From contig JACQUA010000074.1 in assembly GCA_016210565.1 (NCBI GenBank), positions 1 through 64,000 of the forward strand: DNA of 64,000 nt, given 5' to 3'. Below the pieces are notes generated by a model. The model did no database searches and was not told where the DNA came from. It saw only the letters and a list, made by a program, of their open reading frames with translations. The position numbers and the translations under genes were made by a program. Shown here one piece after another: positions 45,801 to 54,854 of the stretch (position 1 is its first letter; every line of letters begins with the position of its first letter). Origin of the DNA: Chloroflexota bacterium (GTDB lineage: Bacteria > Chloroflexota > Dehalococcoidia > JACQUA01).

Positions 45801-46315
45801 AGCTCGAGGAGATAAGGAAGGCCGCGGGCAAGGTTCTTGCGCTGCTTCAGGACTACCAGGGGAAAGGTGTTGGTGCCTCGGAGAGGTCGTTCGATCCTAT
45901 ACTTTACAGCTACCTCCAGGGGCGCTTCGGCAACGTGGCACGCCAGCAATCTGTCTATCTTTACGGTAATTCCAGGCCGCAGCGCATAGATTTTCGGTAC
46001 GGCACGAGTAATCCTGTATTCATTGAGCTCGCTGTTAGACCCGAAGCTGGTGGCGGCGTTCTCTCGGGCGCGCAGAACGCCAAAGAGCTCCGCAAGCTGT
46101 GCCGGATGAGGAACTCGAAAGCTCGCCTCCGAGTACTTCTCTTGATCGATAGGCACCCCAATGCGTTAGTCAAGGACGATCTCGAACAAACGTACGGCCG
46201 AATCACCTCCGGCCCGGGCAATTTTGAGCGGCGCCCGGTCAGGGTTTTGTACGTTCACCGCGATGTTCAATTTGATTTCGTTTGGCGTGCCTGCCAGGGT
46301 CCGAAGGGTAGGTGA
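45797..46315 (+). CDS. Unrecognised protein, possible PD-(D/E)XK-like nuclease
   Basis: 172 residues from GTG 45797, overlapping hicA by four bases. Helical N-terminus (EEIRKAAGKVLALLQDYQG), then SVYLYGNSRPQRIDFRYG and PVFIELAVRP, which recall the D...ExK core of restriction-endonuclease-like folds (RIDF then IEL), although the usual Lys is Ala here. A further strand LRVLLLIDRHP follows. No family is firmly recognised. The overlap with hicA and with the XRE regulator downstream suggests an addiction or defence function. Confidence 0.4.
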   Translation: MKLEEIRKAAGKVLALLQDYQGKGVGASERSFDPILYSYLQGRFGNVARQQSVYLYGNSRPQRIDFRYGTSNPVFIELAVRPEAGGGVLSGAQNAKELRKLCRMRNSKARLRVLLLIDRHPNALVKDDLEQTYGRITSGPGNFERRPVRVLYVHRDVQFDFVWRACQGPKGR

Positions 46316-46836
46316 TTTCATCGGTTAAAAAGCAGCCTGATCCCGAAGCGGGGAAGAGAATTGCAGAGGTTCGGTATCTGGAGAAGCTCAAGGCGTTCCT
46401 GGTCCGCATGGAGAATGGGAATGCCTATGTCTTGTCGGTCGCTGATTTGCCGGAGGCGGACGCTTCGGGAATAGCGAAGTGGTCGCTGGCCAGAGACCAT
46501 ACACATTTCAGGGTAACGCAGGAATCGGGTAACTGCCTGGAAATTCCCTGGGACGATGTCCTGTATCATTGCGAACCTGAATACGAATACTACAAGGGCA
46601 AGTACATCGCAAATGAGGGGAGCCAAACGATCGGAGAGAGGGTGCGCCGGCTCAGGAAGACGCGGGGATACTCCATAGAGGAGCTGGCTGGGAGAGCCGG
46701 GATGAAGCGCCCCAACTTGAGCCGGTTGGAACACGGGAAGCATACCCCTTCACTGGAAACCCTGGAGAAGATTGCCGCGGCCCTGGCGGTGCCTGTGGTT
46801 GACATCGTGGCGGGAATAACGGCTACCTCACCTTAG
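46312..46836 (+). CDS. DUF2442-like protein with XRE-type HTH domain
   Basis: 174 residues from GTG 46312, overlapping the previous gene by four bases. The N-terminal 95 residues (RIAEVRYLEKLKAFLVRMENGNAYVLSVADL..., LEIPWDDVLYHCEPEYEYY) resemble DUF2442. The C-terminal 65 form a helix-turn-helix (IGERVRRLRKTRGYSIEELAGRAGMKRPNLSRLEHGKHTPSLETLEKIAAAL) of the XRE/Cro class. Such fusions act as antitoxins or repressors of linked toxins. It probably regulates the hicBA-45797 operon. Confidence 0.8.
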   Translation: MISSVKKQPDPEAGKRIAEVRYLEKLKAFLVRMENGNAYVLSVADLPEADASGIAKWSLARDHTHFRVTQESGNCLEIPWDDVLYHCEPEYEYYKGKYIANEGSQTIGERVRRLRKTRGYSIEELAGRAGMKRPNLSRLEHGKHTPSLETLEKIAAALAVPVVDIVAGITATSP

Positions 46837-46876
46837 TCCTCTCCCACGGAGGGGAGAGCATAGCCAAAGGATTGTC

Positions 46877-47269
46877 TCATGAATTGTTCGCGTTTGGTGG
46901 TCGCGGCTTGAATCTCCTTAGCCTGATTCTCCCTGGCTCAATGATAATAAGATTTCCTTTGAAATCCGCATTGGGAATCTGGCTGAGGCTCTCGCGGATA
47001 CACTTGTTTACTTCTCCGGTGGGTAGCTTGTTGGGGAAGCGGGCTCCAACAATCCCCCAGTGCGTCCCCAATGGAAATTTTTGAATGTTCGCGAAACCCA
47101 GGTCCGCGCTGAAAAGAATTGCCCGTTTCTCCTGGGCATAAGCGTAAACGATGTCGTCTGCCTCTCCTGCCATGGCGGTGTCACGGATAGCCTCTGCATC
47201 GTGACCGAGATCTCTCAACATCTTGGCCGTAGAACGCGAGAGGTCCTCATCAAGAACAAAACTCGGCAT
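46877..47269 (-). CDS. DUF5615 PIN-like protein (putative toxin)
   Basis: 130 residues. VLDEDLSRSTAKMLRDLGHDAEAIRD, then EKRAILFSADLGFANIQ, matches the DUF5615/Mut7-C-like PIN fold: Asp-Glu at the start and a second acidic strand (FSADLGF). Families of this type pair with DUF433 proteins in toxin-antitoxin modules. It starts one base after the DUF433 stop codon, so they are co-translated. RNase activity is inferred from the family. Confidence 0.82.
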   Translation of the reverse strand: MPSFVLDEDLSRSTAKMLRDLGHDAEAIRDTAMAGEADDIVYAYAQEKRAILFSADLGFANIQKFPLGTHWGIVGARFPNKLPTGEVNKCIRESLSQIPNADFKGNLIIIEPGRIRLRRFKPRPPNANNS

Positions 47270-47270
47270 C

Positions 47271-47510
47271 TCAACCTACTACTTTGACCTCTTCCCCTGA
47301 CACGGATCGGGCCGCGTAGTCCAGAGCTGCCAGTATGTCGTCTCTGGCAATTCCGTATTCGGCTGTTATCTCGTCATAGGTCATGCCCCCCGCGAGCTTT
47401 CCGAGGACAAGCTCTACGGGTACCCTGGTTCCAGCTATGACGGGCTTACCAAAGTGGACTCTTTCGTCTATGATTATCCGCGGTTCCCTGGCTTGTTTGT
47501 TTCTCTCCAT
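47271..47510 (-). CDS. DUF433-family antitoxin
   Basis: I start at ATG 47510 with GGAGG upstream; 79 residues. RIIIDERVHFGKPVIAGTRVPVELVLGKLAGGMTYDEITAEYG and ILAALDYAAR are the standard DUF433 HTH sequence. It is the first gene of a two-gene operon with the DUF5615 protein. Confidence 0.88.
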   Translation of the reverse strand: MERNKQAREPRIIIDERVHFGKPVIAGTRVPVELVLGKLAGGMTYDEITAEYGIARDDILAALDYAARSVSGEEVKVVG

Positions 47511-47567
47511 TGACGCCTCCGTACTCCTGTCTTTCCTGGCCTGCTCAAAGTGGATAGGTTGACCATA

Positions 47568-47596
47568 ATTATTGTATAGAATGGACGGAATATCAA
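47568..47596 (-). promoter_or_regulatory. Possible promoter of DUF433-DUF5615 operon
   Basis: On the minus strand, TTGATA (47596-47591), a 17-base spacer and AATAAT (47573-47568), about 58 bases upstream of ATG 47510. Confidence 0.4.
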
Positions 47597-47840
47597 GACC
47601 GAGTGTTGGCCTGTTGCTGATGCAAAGGCGATGATTGAGGGTGCATTCAACTTTTACGCACGAGCTGTCTGGGTCTGTCGCTTTGCCCAGTTCATGGATG
47701 CCCCGAGATAATGCAGTGTCCGCCACCCGTCAGCGAAATGTCGGGGTGCCCCGGTTGAGTTTGCGTTCGAGTGGCAGTAAAATGGCTGTCAGCTAAGCGT
47801 TGAAGGGGGGCGGCCGCGTCAACAAAGGAGAGAACATCAA

Positions 47841-48161
47841 ATGACCGTGCCAATGAAAGTCCTGGACCACGAGACGCTCGTAGCGCTGAATCAGAGCAGC
47901 ATCCGGGCGGGACGGAAGCAGAGCCTCAGGGCCGAGCAAATACCACCGGATCAGGGAAAGCGATTCCTGGTCAATTTCCATTTCGATCATGAGTGGGCAG
48001 GCGGGAGAGACGTCCGCCTCTCGATCATCCTGAAGCCGGGGGCGATTACTGCCTGGCTGGACCTTTCCCAGGATGAGTATGATGCCCTGCCGCAGGTCGA
48101 GATGAACGAGCTGGAATGGGAAGCTGCGGTGTGCGTCGGTGTCCCTCCTTGGAGGCCGTGA
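47841..48161 (+). CDS. Hypothetical protein
   Basis: 106 residues from ATG 47841 with AAGGAGAG upstream. It shows a mixed alpha/beta pattern (QGKRFLVNFHFDHEWAGGRDVRLSIILKPGAITAWLDLSQDEYDAL). I recognise no family. Good ribosome-binding site and neighbour-like codon use support it as real. Confidence 0.55.
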   Translation: MTVPMKVLDHETLVALNQSSIRAGRKQSLRAEQIPPDQGKRFLVNFHFDHEWAGGRDVRLSIILKPGAITAWLDLSQDEYDALPQVEMNELEWEAAVCVGVPPWRP

Positions 48162-48327
48162 CCGACATTGACCCATGCATTGGCGGCGAGCGCCAGCCAG
48201 GCTGAAAACCGCGGCTCACAGGCACGGCGGCCTGCGGTACCGGGGCGGTGGAACACACCGGTTCGCCCCTACGGGCACTGCCGGAGTTCGGGCCGCACAG
48301 GCGGGACGCCTGTGCCACCCCCGATCA
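48162..48327. repeat. REP-like palindromes
   Basis: Contains CACAGGCACGGCGGCCTGCGGTACC and CACAGGCGGGACGCCTGTGCCACC, two members of the CACAGGC...GCCTGTG family, with a GGTTCGCCCCTACGGGCACTGCC element between. No gene is seen. Confidence 0.7.
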
Positions 48328-49086
48328 CTACTTCAGGTGACGTCCGAAGAAATCGAAGACCTTTTCCCAGCCGTCGGTGGCGGCCTCCTGCCGGTAGCTG
48401 GGCCGGTAGTCGGCGAAGAACCCGTGGCCGGCGCCGGGGTACGACTTGAAGGTGTATTGCTTGCCGTGCTTCGTGAGTTCGGCTTCCAGGCGCGCCACGT
48501 GTTCGGGTGATGGGTTCTGGTCCTCCGCTCCGAATAAGCCCAGGACCGGGCAGCCCAGATTCGACACCATGTCTACTACGGCTTTCGGCTGGTTGGGGGT
48601 CAACTCGGTGGTAACCACACGGCCCCCGTAACAGACGACCGCCGCGGATAGGTCGCGGCTGTTGCAGGCAAACATGAGCGTATTCCGGCCGCCGGAGCAG
48701 TATCCGATACACCCGACCTTGCCGCTGCACGTAGCCACCGCCCGAAGGGTTTTCAATGCCCCGTGGAGGTCCTGGACGATGCGCGCGTCCGGTATGCCGC
48801 CGCTTTGCCGGAGGGCGTTGATGATCTCCTCATCGGGTCCTCCGGGGCTTTCGCGGTGATAGAGGTCGAGGGCAATGGCGATATACCCGCGGGCGGCAAA
48901 CCTCCGCGCTATTTCCTTGGTGTGCTCCACCAGGCCAAAAACTTCGTGGATGACGATGACGCCGGGGTATGGGCCAGGGCCAACAGGTCTGGCCATGTAA
49001 CCCGCGGTCAGGTCGCCATTCCCGCTGTAGAACCCCACCCTTTCCCCCAGCATGCCTTCGTAAGCCGGTTTCCTGTCAGTCGCCAT
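48328..49086 (-). CDS. Dienelactone hydrolase family protein
   Basis: I start at ATG 49086 (GGAGG upstream); 252 residues. Alpha/beta hydrolase with the DLH Cys-Asp-His set: Cys in IGYCSGGRN, Asp in GAEDQNPS, and His in GAGHGFFADYR. The oxyanion region IHEVFGLVEHTKEIARRFA is also typical. DLH enzymes open dienelactones in chlorocatechol breakdown, but many homologues have other lactone or ester substrates. Confidence 0.92.
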   Translation of the reverse strand: MATDRKPAYEGMLGERVGFYSGNGDLTAGYMARPVGPGPYPGVIVIHEVFGLVEHTKEIARRFAARGYIAIALDLYHRESPGGPDEEIINALRQSGGIPDARIVQDLHGALKTLRAVATCSGKVGCIGYCSGGRNTLMFACNSRDLSAAVVCYGGRVVTTELTPNQPKAVVDMVSNLGCPVLGLFGAEDQNPSPEHVARLEAELTKHGKQYTFKSYPGAGHGFFADYRPSYRQEAATDGWEKVFDFFGRHLK

Positions 49087-49358
49087 ATGTCCTCCTTCGT
49101 TGTTGGCAGCTTCGCCAGCCGCTGCCTTGCCCAATCGGTGGTTATATCGTAAGCCTCCCCTGGTTACCCTGTCAAGCTCCCGTCTGTCTGGACATCATGA
49201 GTTCCTCTCACAAAATTGACGTGCGCCCTCCGTCTAGCACCGAAAATATCACAGGTTTGTAACTTTTCCCGTCCCGTTTTTATGACTATTTAACCACCTG
49301 AGTCGTATTATGTGGAAAACAAGGTCTGAAGGACCAGAAACAAGGGAGGAAAAGTAGA

Positions 49359-49853
49359 ATGAAAAGGATATTGGTTCTTACGGCGGGACTGGCATTCCTG
49401 CTGGGGGGATTAGTTGTTGCCTCACGCGCCGGAGGAGATATCCGGTTTGGAGCAGACCTCAGCGGAGCGGACGAGGTCCCGGCAGTAGACACTATCGCCA
49501 CGGGTGGGGTTGAATTCGAGGTCAGCGGCGACGGGTCCATGATAACTTTCGAGTTCAAGGTATCCAAGATTGTGGACGTTACCCAGTCACATATCCATAT
49601 CGCTCCGGCAGGCAGCAACGGTCCGATTGCGGTATGGCTGGTGCCGGCCAGGCCACCCCTGACGCTGATCCGTGGCGAGGTGGAACTGGAAGTTAAGAAA
49701 GGCAGCTTCGCCGCGTCTGATCTTGTGGGACCTCTGGCCGGGAAGACTCTGGCTGATCTGGTGGCGGAGTTCAAGGCAGGCAATGCTTATGTCAATGTGC
49801 ATACCGCTGCCCACGGGCCGGGTGAAATCCGCGGTCAGGTCATGAGCAGGTGA
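49359..49853 (+). CDS. Secreted CHRD-domain protein
   Basis: 164 residues. Signal peptide (MKRILVLTAGLAFLLGGLVVASRA), then a CHRD domain: FGADLSGADEVPAVDTIATG, SHIHIAPAGSNGPIAVWL, and AYVNVHTAAHGPGEIRGQV. The EVP and YVNVHT..HP.GEIRGQ signatures are characteristic. Function of bacterial CHRD proteins is not established. Single gene with an AGGGAGG ribosome-binding site. Confidence 0.9.
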   Translation: MKRILVLTAGLAFLLGGLVVASRAGGDIRFGADLSGADEVPAVDTIATGGVEFEVSGDGSMITFEFKVSKIVDVTQSHIHIAPAGSNGPIAVWLVPARPPLTLIRGEVELEVKKGSFAASDLVGPLAGKTLADLVAEFKAGNAYVNVHTAAHGPGEIRGQVMSR

Positions 49854-50064
49854 GACGAGGACCCCGAAGCTCCACTCTGGGCCGGGGGGCGCGTCACCCC
49901 CAGGAGTACGACAGGCTTTCTAGCCTGTCGCAGCCGAGGGCCTGTCGCATCCCGCGGGGGCGCCGCTGTGGAACAGGCTGGAAAGCCTGTTCTACCCGGG
50001 TCCCCGCCCCGCAAGGCTGAAGCCATGGGCTACGTCCCCCCCCGCCGCTCGGCACAGTTTCGGA
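49854..50064. repeat. Intergenic repeat block
   Basis: GACAGGCTTTCTAGCCTGTCGC and GAACAGGCTGGAAAGCCTGTTC palindromes with GTACGACAGG and CTACCCGGG spacers. No gene. Confidence 0.7.
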
Positions 50065-51657
50065 TCAACCCGCCCGGCGGCGCTGTTTGGCCAGCTTTTC
50101 CCCCGTCAGGTAGTGGTCGCCTTTCAGGGCCAGATCAGCTTCTTCTTCGTGCTCTCTGCTCCAGAAGCCGAAGGAGACGCCGTGATAGGGGACTCTTGGC
50201 TTTATCTCAGGCAGTCCTTCTTCCTGCCATATCTGGATGGCCCGGTCCATGAACTCCTTTTTGGGCAGCGATGTCGGTGGATAGGGCCATTTCCGGGTGG
50301 CATCAATTAAGATCGCGGAGCAGCCGGTCACGCCGGGGTACCGCCGTTCGGGATCGGTCAGGGGCGCCGCGGAAGGGTCGAGGCCGCCCACCTTTCCCTG
50401 GGTGATCCTGATATCGCGATGGGGTTGCACGCGGTAGCTCATCGCCCAGACCACGGATTCCAGGTCCCAGGGGTCCACATCTTCGTCCACGGCGACGGTG
50501 AATTTGCCCATTCCGGGCATGAGACCGTGCGCCCCATTCAGCGCCTGCCAGGCCTGGGAGGGATGGGTCTTCCGCATGCGGATCACGATCCACTGGCCGG
50601 CGCTGCCGCTGGTTTCGTGCACGGCCACGTCCACGATGCCGGGGATGTTGCAGTCGTACTTGAGGAACTTGTAGAGGACCCCTTCGGAAGCGAGATTCTG
50701 AATCATGGTGCTTTCGCTGGGCGGAAACTGGCTGATGAAGGCGTTGAAGACCGGCTTTTTGCGGTGCATGATGCAGGTTATTTCCAGGTAGGGGTTGAAC
50801 TGGTCCATGCCCTGGTAGCCGGTGTATTCGCCAAAGGGGCCCTCCCTTTCCAGGGTGTCTGTGGGAACGATGCCCTCAAGTACGATTTCCGCGGCGGCCG
50901 GAACTTCGATGTTGACCGTCTGGCACTTGACCACTTCCAGGGGGCTGCCGGCGATGCCGCCGGCCACGGCATACTCGTCCTTGCCGTAAGGGAGCCTGGC
51001 GGTGGCCACGAATCCGAAATTCGGGGAGGCCCCGAGGACAACCGCGGCTTGCATGGGTTTGCCCAGTTTCTGGTGCTTTTCCCAGTGATTGCGGAAGTGC
51101 TTGGTGGCCAGGGCGCAGATTCCCAATCGCGTGGGGCTCTTGACCATGGCGCGGTAGTTGCCGGTGTTCCTGACGCCGGTGTCCGGGTCCTTGCTCACGA
51201 AGTTAGCCGCGGTGAGATAAGGAGCATTGTCGAAGCCCGGTGTGGAGATGGGCACGGGGAACTCCCCCAGCCCGCCGTGTTGCAGAAGAGTCTCGCCTTT
51301 ATGGATTTCCTCGCAGACCGGGCCGCCGGAAACCATGACCGGCTCGACGGGATGCAGTTCGGCCTGGGCCCACTTTTCCATGATTTCTTCCGGTCTGCAG
51401 CCCATTCCGAGGGCGTAAATCTCCTTCGAAGCCGCGTGGAGGCCCACCACCACGGGAATATCATAGCTCTTACCTTTGACGTCCAGTACGTTTTCAAAGA
51501 TGAATGCCTTTCTCTCTTTCTCGGGCAGGCCGCGGAACTGCAGGCGCACCAGGGGGTGCATCTCGGTGTCCTTGTTGATCGGGCGTTTGATGCGGATAAG
51601 CTTACCGTGTTGTTCCAGCACCTTGATATGTTCCCTGAGGTCTCTGTAATAGGCCAT
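50065..51657 (-). CDS. UbiD-family (de)carboxylase, second copy
   Basis: I start at ATG 51657 (AAAGGA upstream); 530 residues. Same family as 42203 but clearly diverged: NTGNYRAMV at the prFMN-binding position, EREGPFGEYTGYQ with the catalytic Glu, and HETSGSAGQWIVIRMRKTHPSQA. It is about 55 residues longer, with a C-terminal part (PLTDPERRYPGVTGCSAILIDATRKWPYPPTSL) like that of phenolic acid or phenylphosphate-type members. Single gene flanked by REP elements. Confidence 0.92.
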   Translation of the reverse strand: MAYYRDLREHIKVLEQHGKLIRIKRPINKDTEMHPLVRLQFRGLPEKERKAFIFENVLDVKGKSYDIPVVVGLHAASKEIYALGMGCRPEEIMEKWAQAELHPVEPVMVSGGPVCEEIHKGETLLQHGGLGEFPVPISTPGFDNAPYLTAANFVSKDPDTGVRNTGNYRAMVKSPTRLGICALATKHFRNHWEKHQKLGKPMQAAVVLGASPNFGFVATARLPYGKDEYAVAGGIAGSPLEVVKCQTVNIEVPAAAEIVLEGIVPTDTLEREGPFGEYTGYQGMDQFNPYLEITCIMHRKKPVFNAFISQFPPSESTMIQNLASEGVLYKFLKYDCNIPGIVDVAVHETSGSAGQWIVIRMRKTHPSQAWQALNGAHGLMPGMGKFTVAVDEDVDPWDLESVVWAMSYRVQPHRDIRITQGKVGGLDPSAAPLTDPERRYPGVTGCSAILIDATRKWPYPPTSLPKKEFMDRAIQIWQEEGLPEIKPRVPYHGVSFGFWSREHEEEADLALKGDHYLTGEKLAKQRRRAG

Positions 51658-51824
51658 GGATTCCTTTCTGCGAAACACAATCCTCTCCCCCTTTTTCAAA
51701 CGGGGACTAAGGGGGATTTCGTGCGCGAATCACCGCCGAAGGCAACGGTATGATAGACCAAAAGTACTTTGGTGTGCAACAGGCCTCACAGGCGCGGAGA
51801 CCTGTGGTACCGGGGTTACCAGGG

Positions 51825-52970
51825 TTACCAGGGTTCCACTTCGATTACGGTTTTTATGTGAGCGGGATCCTGGGTGGCGAAGGCCCGCTCGCTGTCTTCG
51901 AGTTTCCACCGGTGAATGACCGGTGCGACGGGAAGACTGCTGAAACGGGAAGTTATCTGCTTGAGGTCCTGCAGAGCCCTCTCGAAATGGGTGCGGTTCG
52001 AGTTGATGCTGCCCACTATCACCTGATTGAACCGGACGATCTGCCGCACCAGCCTGGCGGCATCGATCTGGATCATCAGTTCCTCCCGGGGAATCCCGGT
52101 CATGACGTAGATGCTGCTGCGGGACATATGGGGGATGAGTCCGACGGCGGTGGCCGCGGCGCCGGAGGCCTCGAAGATGATATCCAGGTTGGCGTTGAGG
52201 CAGCAGTCCGCGACGATTTCTTTGGGGGATATGGACCGCGCGTCGATATAAGTGGCGTCCATGCCTTTTGCCAGCCGGACCCTCGGATGGTCCTCAGGGA
52301 GTATGTCAGCGACGAAAACTTTGATGTCTGAAATGGTGAGCAAGGCTATGGCCAGTAGCCCGAGCGGTCCGGCCCCGACCACGAGCGCTGTCTTGCAGCC
52401 CCCCCACCGGGGCGACAGAAACGTGTGTTCAGGATGGTCGCAGGTCCAGGGCAGGCGCGATTGGATTATCCTTATTTGCTCCACGCCCTTTTCGACGATG
52501 CTCAGGGGCTCACTGAACACAGCCCACTTGACCACTTCCGCCGGCACCTTGATCACATATTGCTCCCGCTCGATCACGAACCTGGTGAGGGACCCATCGA
52601 GGCGGTGGAGGCCTCTTTCCCGGTAAAGGCCCGTCATGCACATGTCGCTCATGTTGTGCAGGCAGGGGTGGCAAATATCGCAGCCGCGGCGGACCGTGAT
52701 CGTTACCGGGTCTCCGGGTTTGAAGGATTTGACGCCCGGGCCGGTAGCCTCGACCACTCCGACAGCCTCGTGGCCCATGACCATCTCATCGCGGCCCTCG
52801 CCGATGTCCTGCAAGTTGAACCTGATGGCGTTGAAGTCCGTCCCGTCAAGGCCGACTTCTTTGACCCGGATGAGGACCTCGTCGGGCTGTTTGATTTCCG
52901 GCATTGGTACTTCAAAGAGATGGATACCAGTCTTCCCCCGCACCATCCCCGCGGCCAATTGTTTCTTCAT
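51825..52970 (-). CDS. Zinc-dependent MDR dehydrogenase (glucose 1-dehydrogenase-like)
   Basis: I start at ATG 52970; 381 residues. N-terminal GroES-like domain with EVGLDGTDFNAI, MGHEAVGVVEATG and VRRGCDICHPCLHNMSDMCMTG, a structural-zinc-like Cys set; then SEPLSIVEKGVEQ and the Rossmann motif VVGAGPLGLLAIAL. LDGTD in place of CGTD and the SIVEKG segment match archaeal-type glucose dehydrogenases. The catalytic Cys position being Asp is characteristic of that branch. Start overlaps the cyclase gene by four bases, so they form an operon. Confidence 0.88.
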   Translation of the reverse strand: MKKQLAAGMVRGKTGIHLFEVPMPEIKQPDEVLIRVKEVGLDGTDFNAIRFNLQDIGEGRDEMVMGHEAVGVVEATGPGVKSFKPGDPVTITVRRGCDICHPCLHNMSDMCMTGLYRERGLHRLDGSLTRFVIEREQYVIKVPAEVVKWAVFSEPLSIVEKGVEQIRIIQSRLPWTCDHPEHTFLSPRWGGCKTALVVGAGPLGLLAIALLTISDIKVFVADILPEDHPRVRLAKGMDATYIDARSISPKEIVADCCLNANLDIIFEASGAAATAVGLIPHMSRSSIYVMTGIPREELMIQIDAARLVRQIVRFNQVIVGSINSNRTHFERALQDLKQITSRFSSLPVAPVIHRWKLEDSERAFATQDPAHIKTVIEVEPW

Positions 52971-53635
52971 AGTTCCCTCACCAATACGCGGGCAGGCGCT
53001 CCGTCGGCGTCCTGGATTTTCAAGGGGAGGCACACGAGCTCGTAGTCCCCGGAGGGCACGCCGGCAAGGTCGATGCCTTCGATGATGATGACGCCGGCCT
53101 GGAGAAGAACGTGGTGCGCCGGCCGTCCCGGTTTTTGAAATTCTTCAATGGACAGGTAGTCGATGCCCACCAACCGTATGCCGATGTCCACCAGGTAGCG
53201 GGCTCCGTCTTCCGCCAGAAACGCGTAGTCCCGGGACAGGGGCCGTTGTTTGAGCAGGGCGGAATTGCCCGTTCCCAGGAGCAGGTGCGTCACCCCTTCC
53301 AGATCGAGGCGCCGGAGCAACTCCGGGTCGATTCCCCGCGCCCCGGGCAACTGGACGACTCGCGCCCTGGCCCAGAGGGTCTCAATGCCCAGACGGTCTG
53401 CTCCTGCCGCTCCGGCGATATAGTGGCGGGGTGCATCCACATGGGTGCCGCTATGCGTCCCGACATGGAGGAGGGAGACGTTGCTGGAGTCGCCCCGGGC
53501 AATGGATTTCACGGGCTCTAGCCGGGTCTCGGGGTTCCCCGGCCACACGGCCATGCCGGGATAGATTGGCAGACTGATGTCGTAGATTCTACCTTTCAAA
53601 GAAGGCCAAACCCGAAACCAAAAATCAAAAGTCAA
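52967..53635 (-). CDS. Cyclase-family (kynurenine formamidase-like) metal hydrolase
   Basis: Up to 222 residues; the first dozen codons from ATG 53635 come from AAAATCAAAAGTC repeat DNA, so a TTG at LKGRIYDISLPI may be the real start. Signature HVGTHSGTHVDAPRHYI, the metal-binding HxGTHxDxPxH motif, and a conserved VGIDYLSIE near the C-terminus. Family members open lactones, amides or cyclise polyketides. It overlaps the MDR dehydrogenase; the pair could oxidise a sugar to a lactone and open it. Confidence 0.87.
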   Translation of the reverse strand: MTFDFWFRVWPSLKGRIYDISLPIYPGMAVWPGNPETRLEPVKSIARGDSSNVSLLHVGTHSGTHVDAPRHYIAGAAGADRLGIETLWARARVVQLPGARGIDPELLRRLDLEGVTHLLLGTGNSALLKQRPLSRDYAFLAEDGARYLVDIGIRLVGIDYLSIEEFQKPGRPAHHVLLQAGVIIIEGIDLAGVPSGDYELVCLPLKIQDADGAPARVLVREL

Positions 53636-53750
53636 AAATCAAAATGACAGACCAAAATGCAAGAATGGTGGAGAATTCAGTAGCCAGACTGCAGAAGTCA
53701 GAAGGGCTCACAGTTCCTGCGTCCTGAATTCCTCTTTGACGTTTGGTTTG

Positions 53751-54854
53751 TCATTTTGCATTTTGGTTCTTGATATTTGATCTTATTCTCGAATGGGCGA
53801 GCTGGTCCTTAAGGTAGTCGATGGCCTCAACCGGGGTGGGGTCGGTCCTGTAGAGAAGGGCAAGGTAATAGCTCACATAGTCGCCAACCATGACAAGGCT
53901 CATCATCTGGCTCAGCGGAGTACTTCCCTTGCCATCAATGACGCGGTAAGCAACCCCCGCGCGGTCGAGGAGCCGGGCCGTGATCTCGTAGCGAAGCTTA
54001 ACAGGGTCCGGCAGGTCCGGCGTTCGCAGCATCAGCACCTGCACGCGGCTCGCCAGTTCGCCCGGGAACTGGTAGCCCACCACGGCGTTATGGTTAAGCT
54101 CGGGAAAGACTTCATAGAAAGCCCATGCCTTGCCATTCTCGTTGACCTGGGTCTTCCAGCGATGCGCCACCTCGGATACGCCCCCGGCCCCGTATATCAC
54201 CGCAAGGCGGCCGAAGAGTTCCTGGGCCAGTTGCTTGGCATGGTTGCTGACAAGCGGCACGCTCTTATCCAGGGTGGCGGAAAGCTGGCGCAGGACGCCC
54301 ACCGTCTCGCGGACGTCCGCCGACTTGTCGGCGACGAATCCCAGCTTCTGCATGAAGCAGAGCACGGTCAGGAAGCTGAAAGGGAGGGCGGCCCGGGGCT
54401 GCGCCTTGTAGTCATAGAGCAAGACGGGCGTCCGTTGTTGTTCCGCCGCTTGCCTGAGCCGGCCCCCGGTGGTGACGGCGAGGACCCTGGCGTCGGCCCT
54501 GAGGCTCTGCTCAAAACAGGCCAGGGTTTCTTCGGTATTCCCGGAGTAGCTGGAAGCGATTACCAGCGTCCTGTCATTCACGTAGGCCGGGAGGGTATAG
54601 CCCCGGACCACCAGTACCGGCACGCGGCATTCAGATATCGCCAGGGTGCTCAGCAGGTCGCCGCCGATGGCGGAGCCTCCCATGCCCAGGACGACGATCC
54701 TGTCAACCTGGGAAAAGTGATCGGGCAAACTGAAGTTCATGGCCATTTCCCAGGCCCGTTCACACAGGACCGGAAGTTCGCCGATGCGGTCCAGCATCCG
54801 TTGCCGGTCGAGGGTTTCGTAGGTTTCCAGGTTGTCCAGATCGGCCATAACCAT
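53751..54854 (-). CDS. Bifunctional phosphoglucose/phosphomannose isomerase
   Basis: 367 residues. SIS-domain isomerase of the archaeal-type PGI/PMI family: VVLGMGGSAIGGDLL, IASSYSGNTEETLACFEQ, GVSEVAHRWKTQVNENGKAWAFYEVFPELNHNAV with the conserved Glu and His. It interconverts fructose-6-P with glucose-6-P and mannose-6-P. Mannose-6-P then feeds the phosphomannomutase (61956) and pyrophosphorylase (58383) of the same cluster. Confidence 0.92.
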   Translation of the reverse strand: MVMADLDNLETYETLDRQRMLDRIGELPVLCERAWEMAMNFSLPDHFSQVDRIVVLGMGGSAIGGDLLSTLAISECRVPVLVVRGYTLPAYVNDRTLVIASSYSGNTEETLACFEQSLRADARVLAVTTGGRLRQAAEQQRTPVLLYDYKAQPRAALPFSFLTVLCFMQKLGFVADKSADVRETVGVLRQLSATLDKSVPLVSNHAKQLAQELFGRLAVIYGAGGVSEVAHRWKTQVNENGKAWAFYEVFPELNHNAVVGYQFPGELASRVQVLMLRTPDLPDPVKLRYEITARLLDRAGVAYRVIDGKGSTPLSQMMSLVMVGDYVSYYLALLYRTDPTPVEAIDYLKDQLAHSRIRSNIKNQNAK

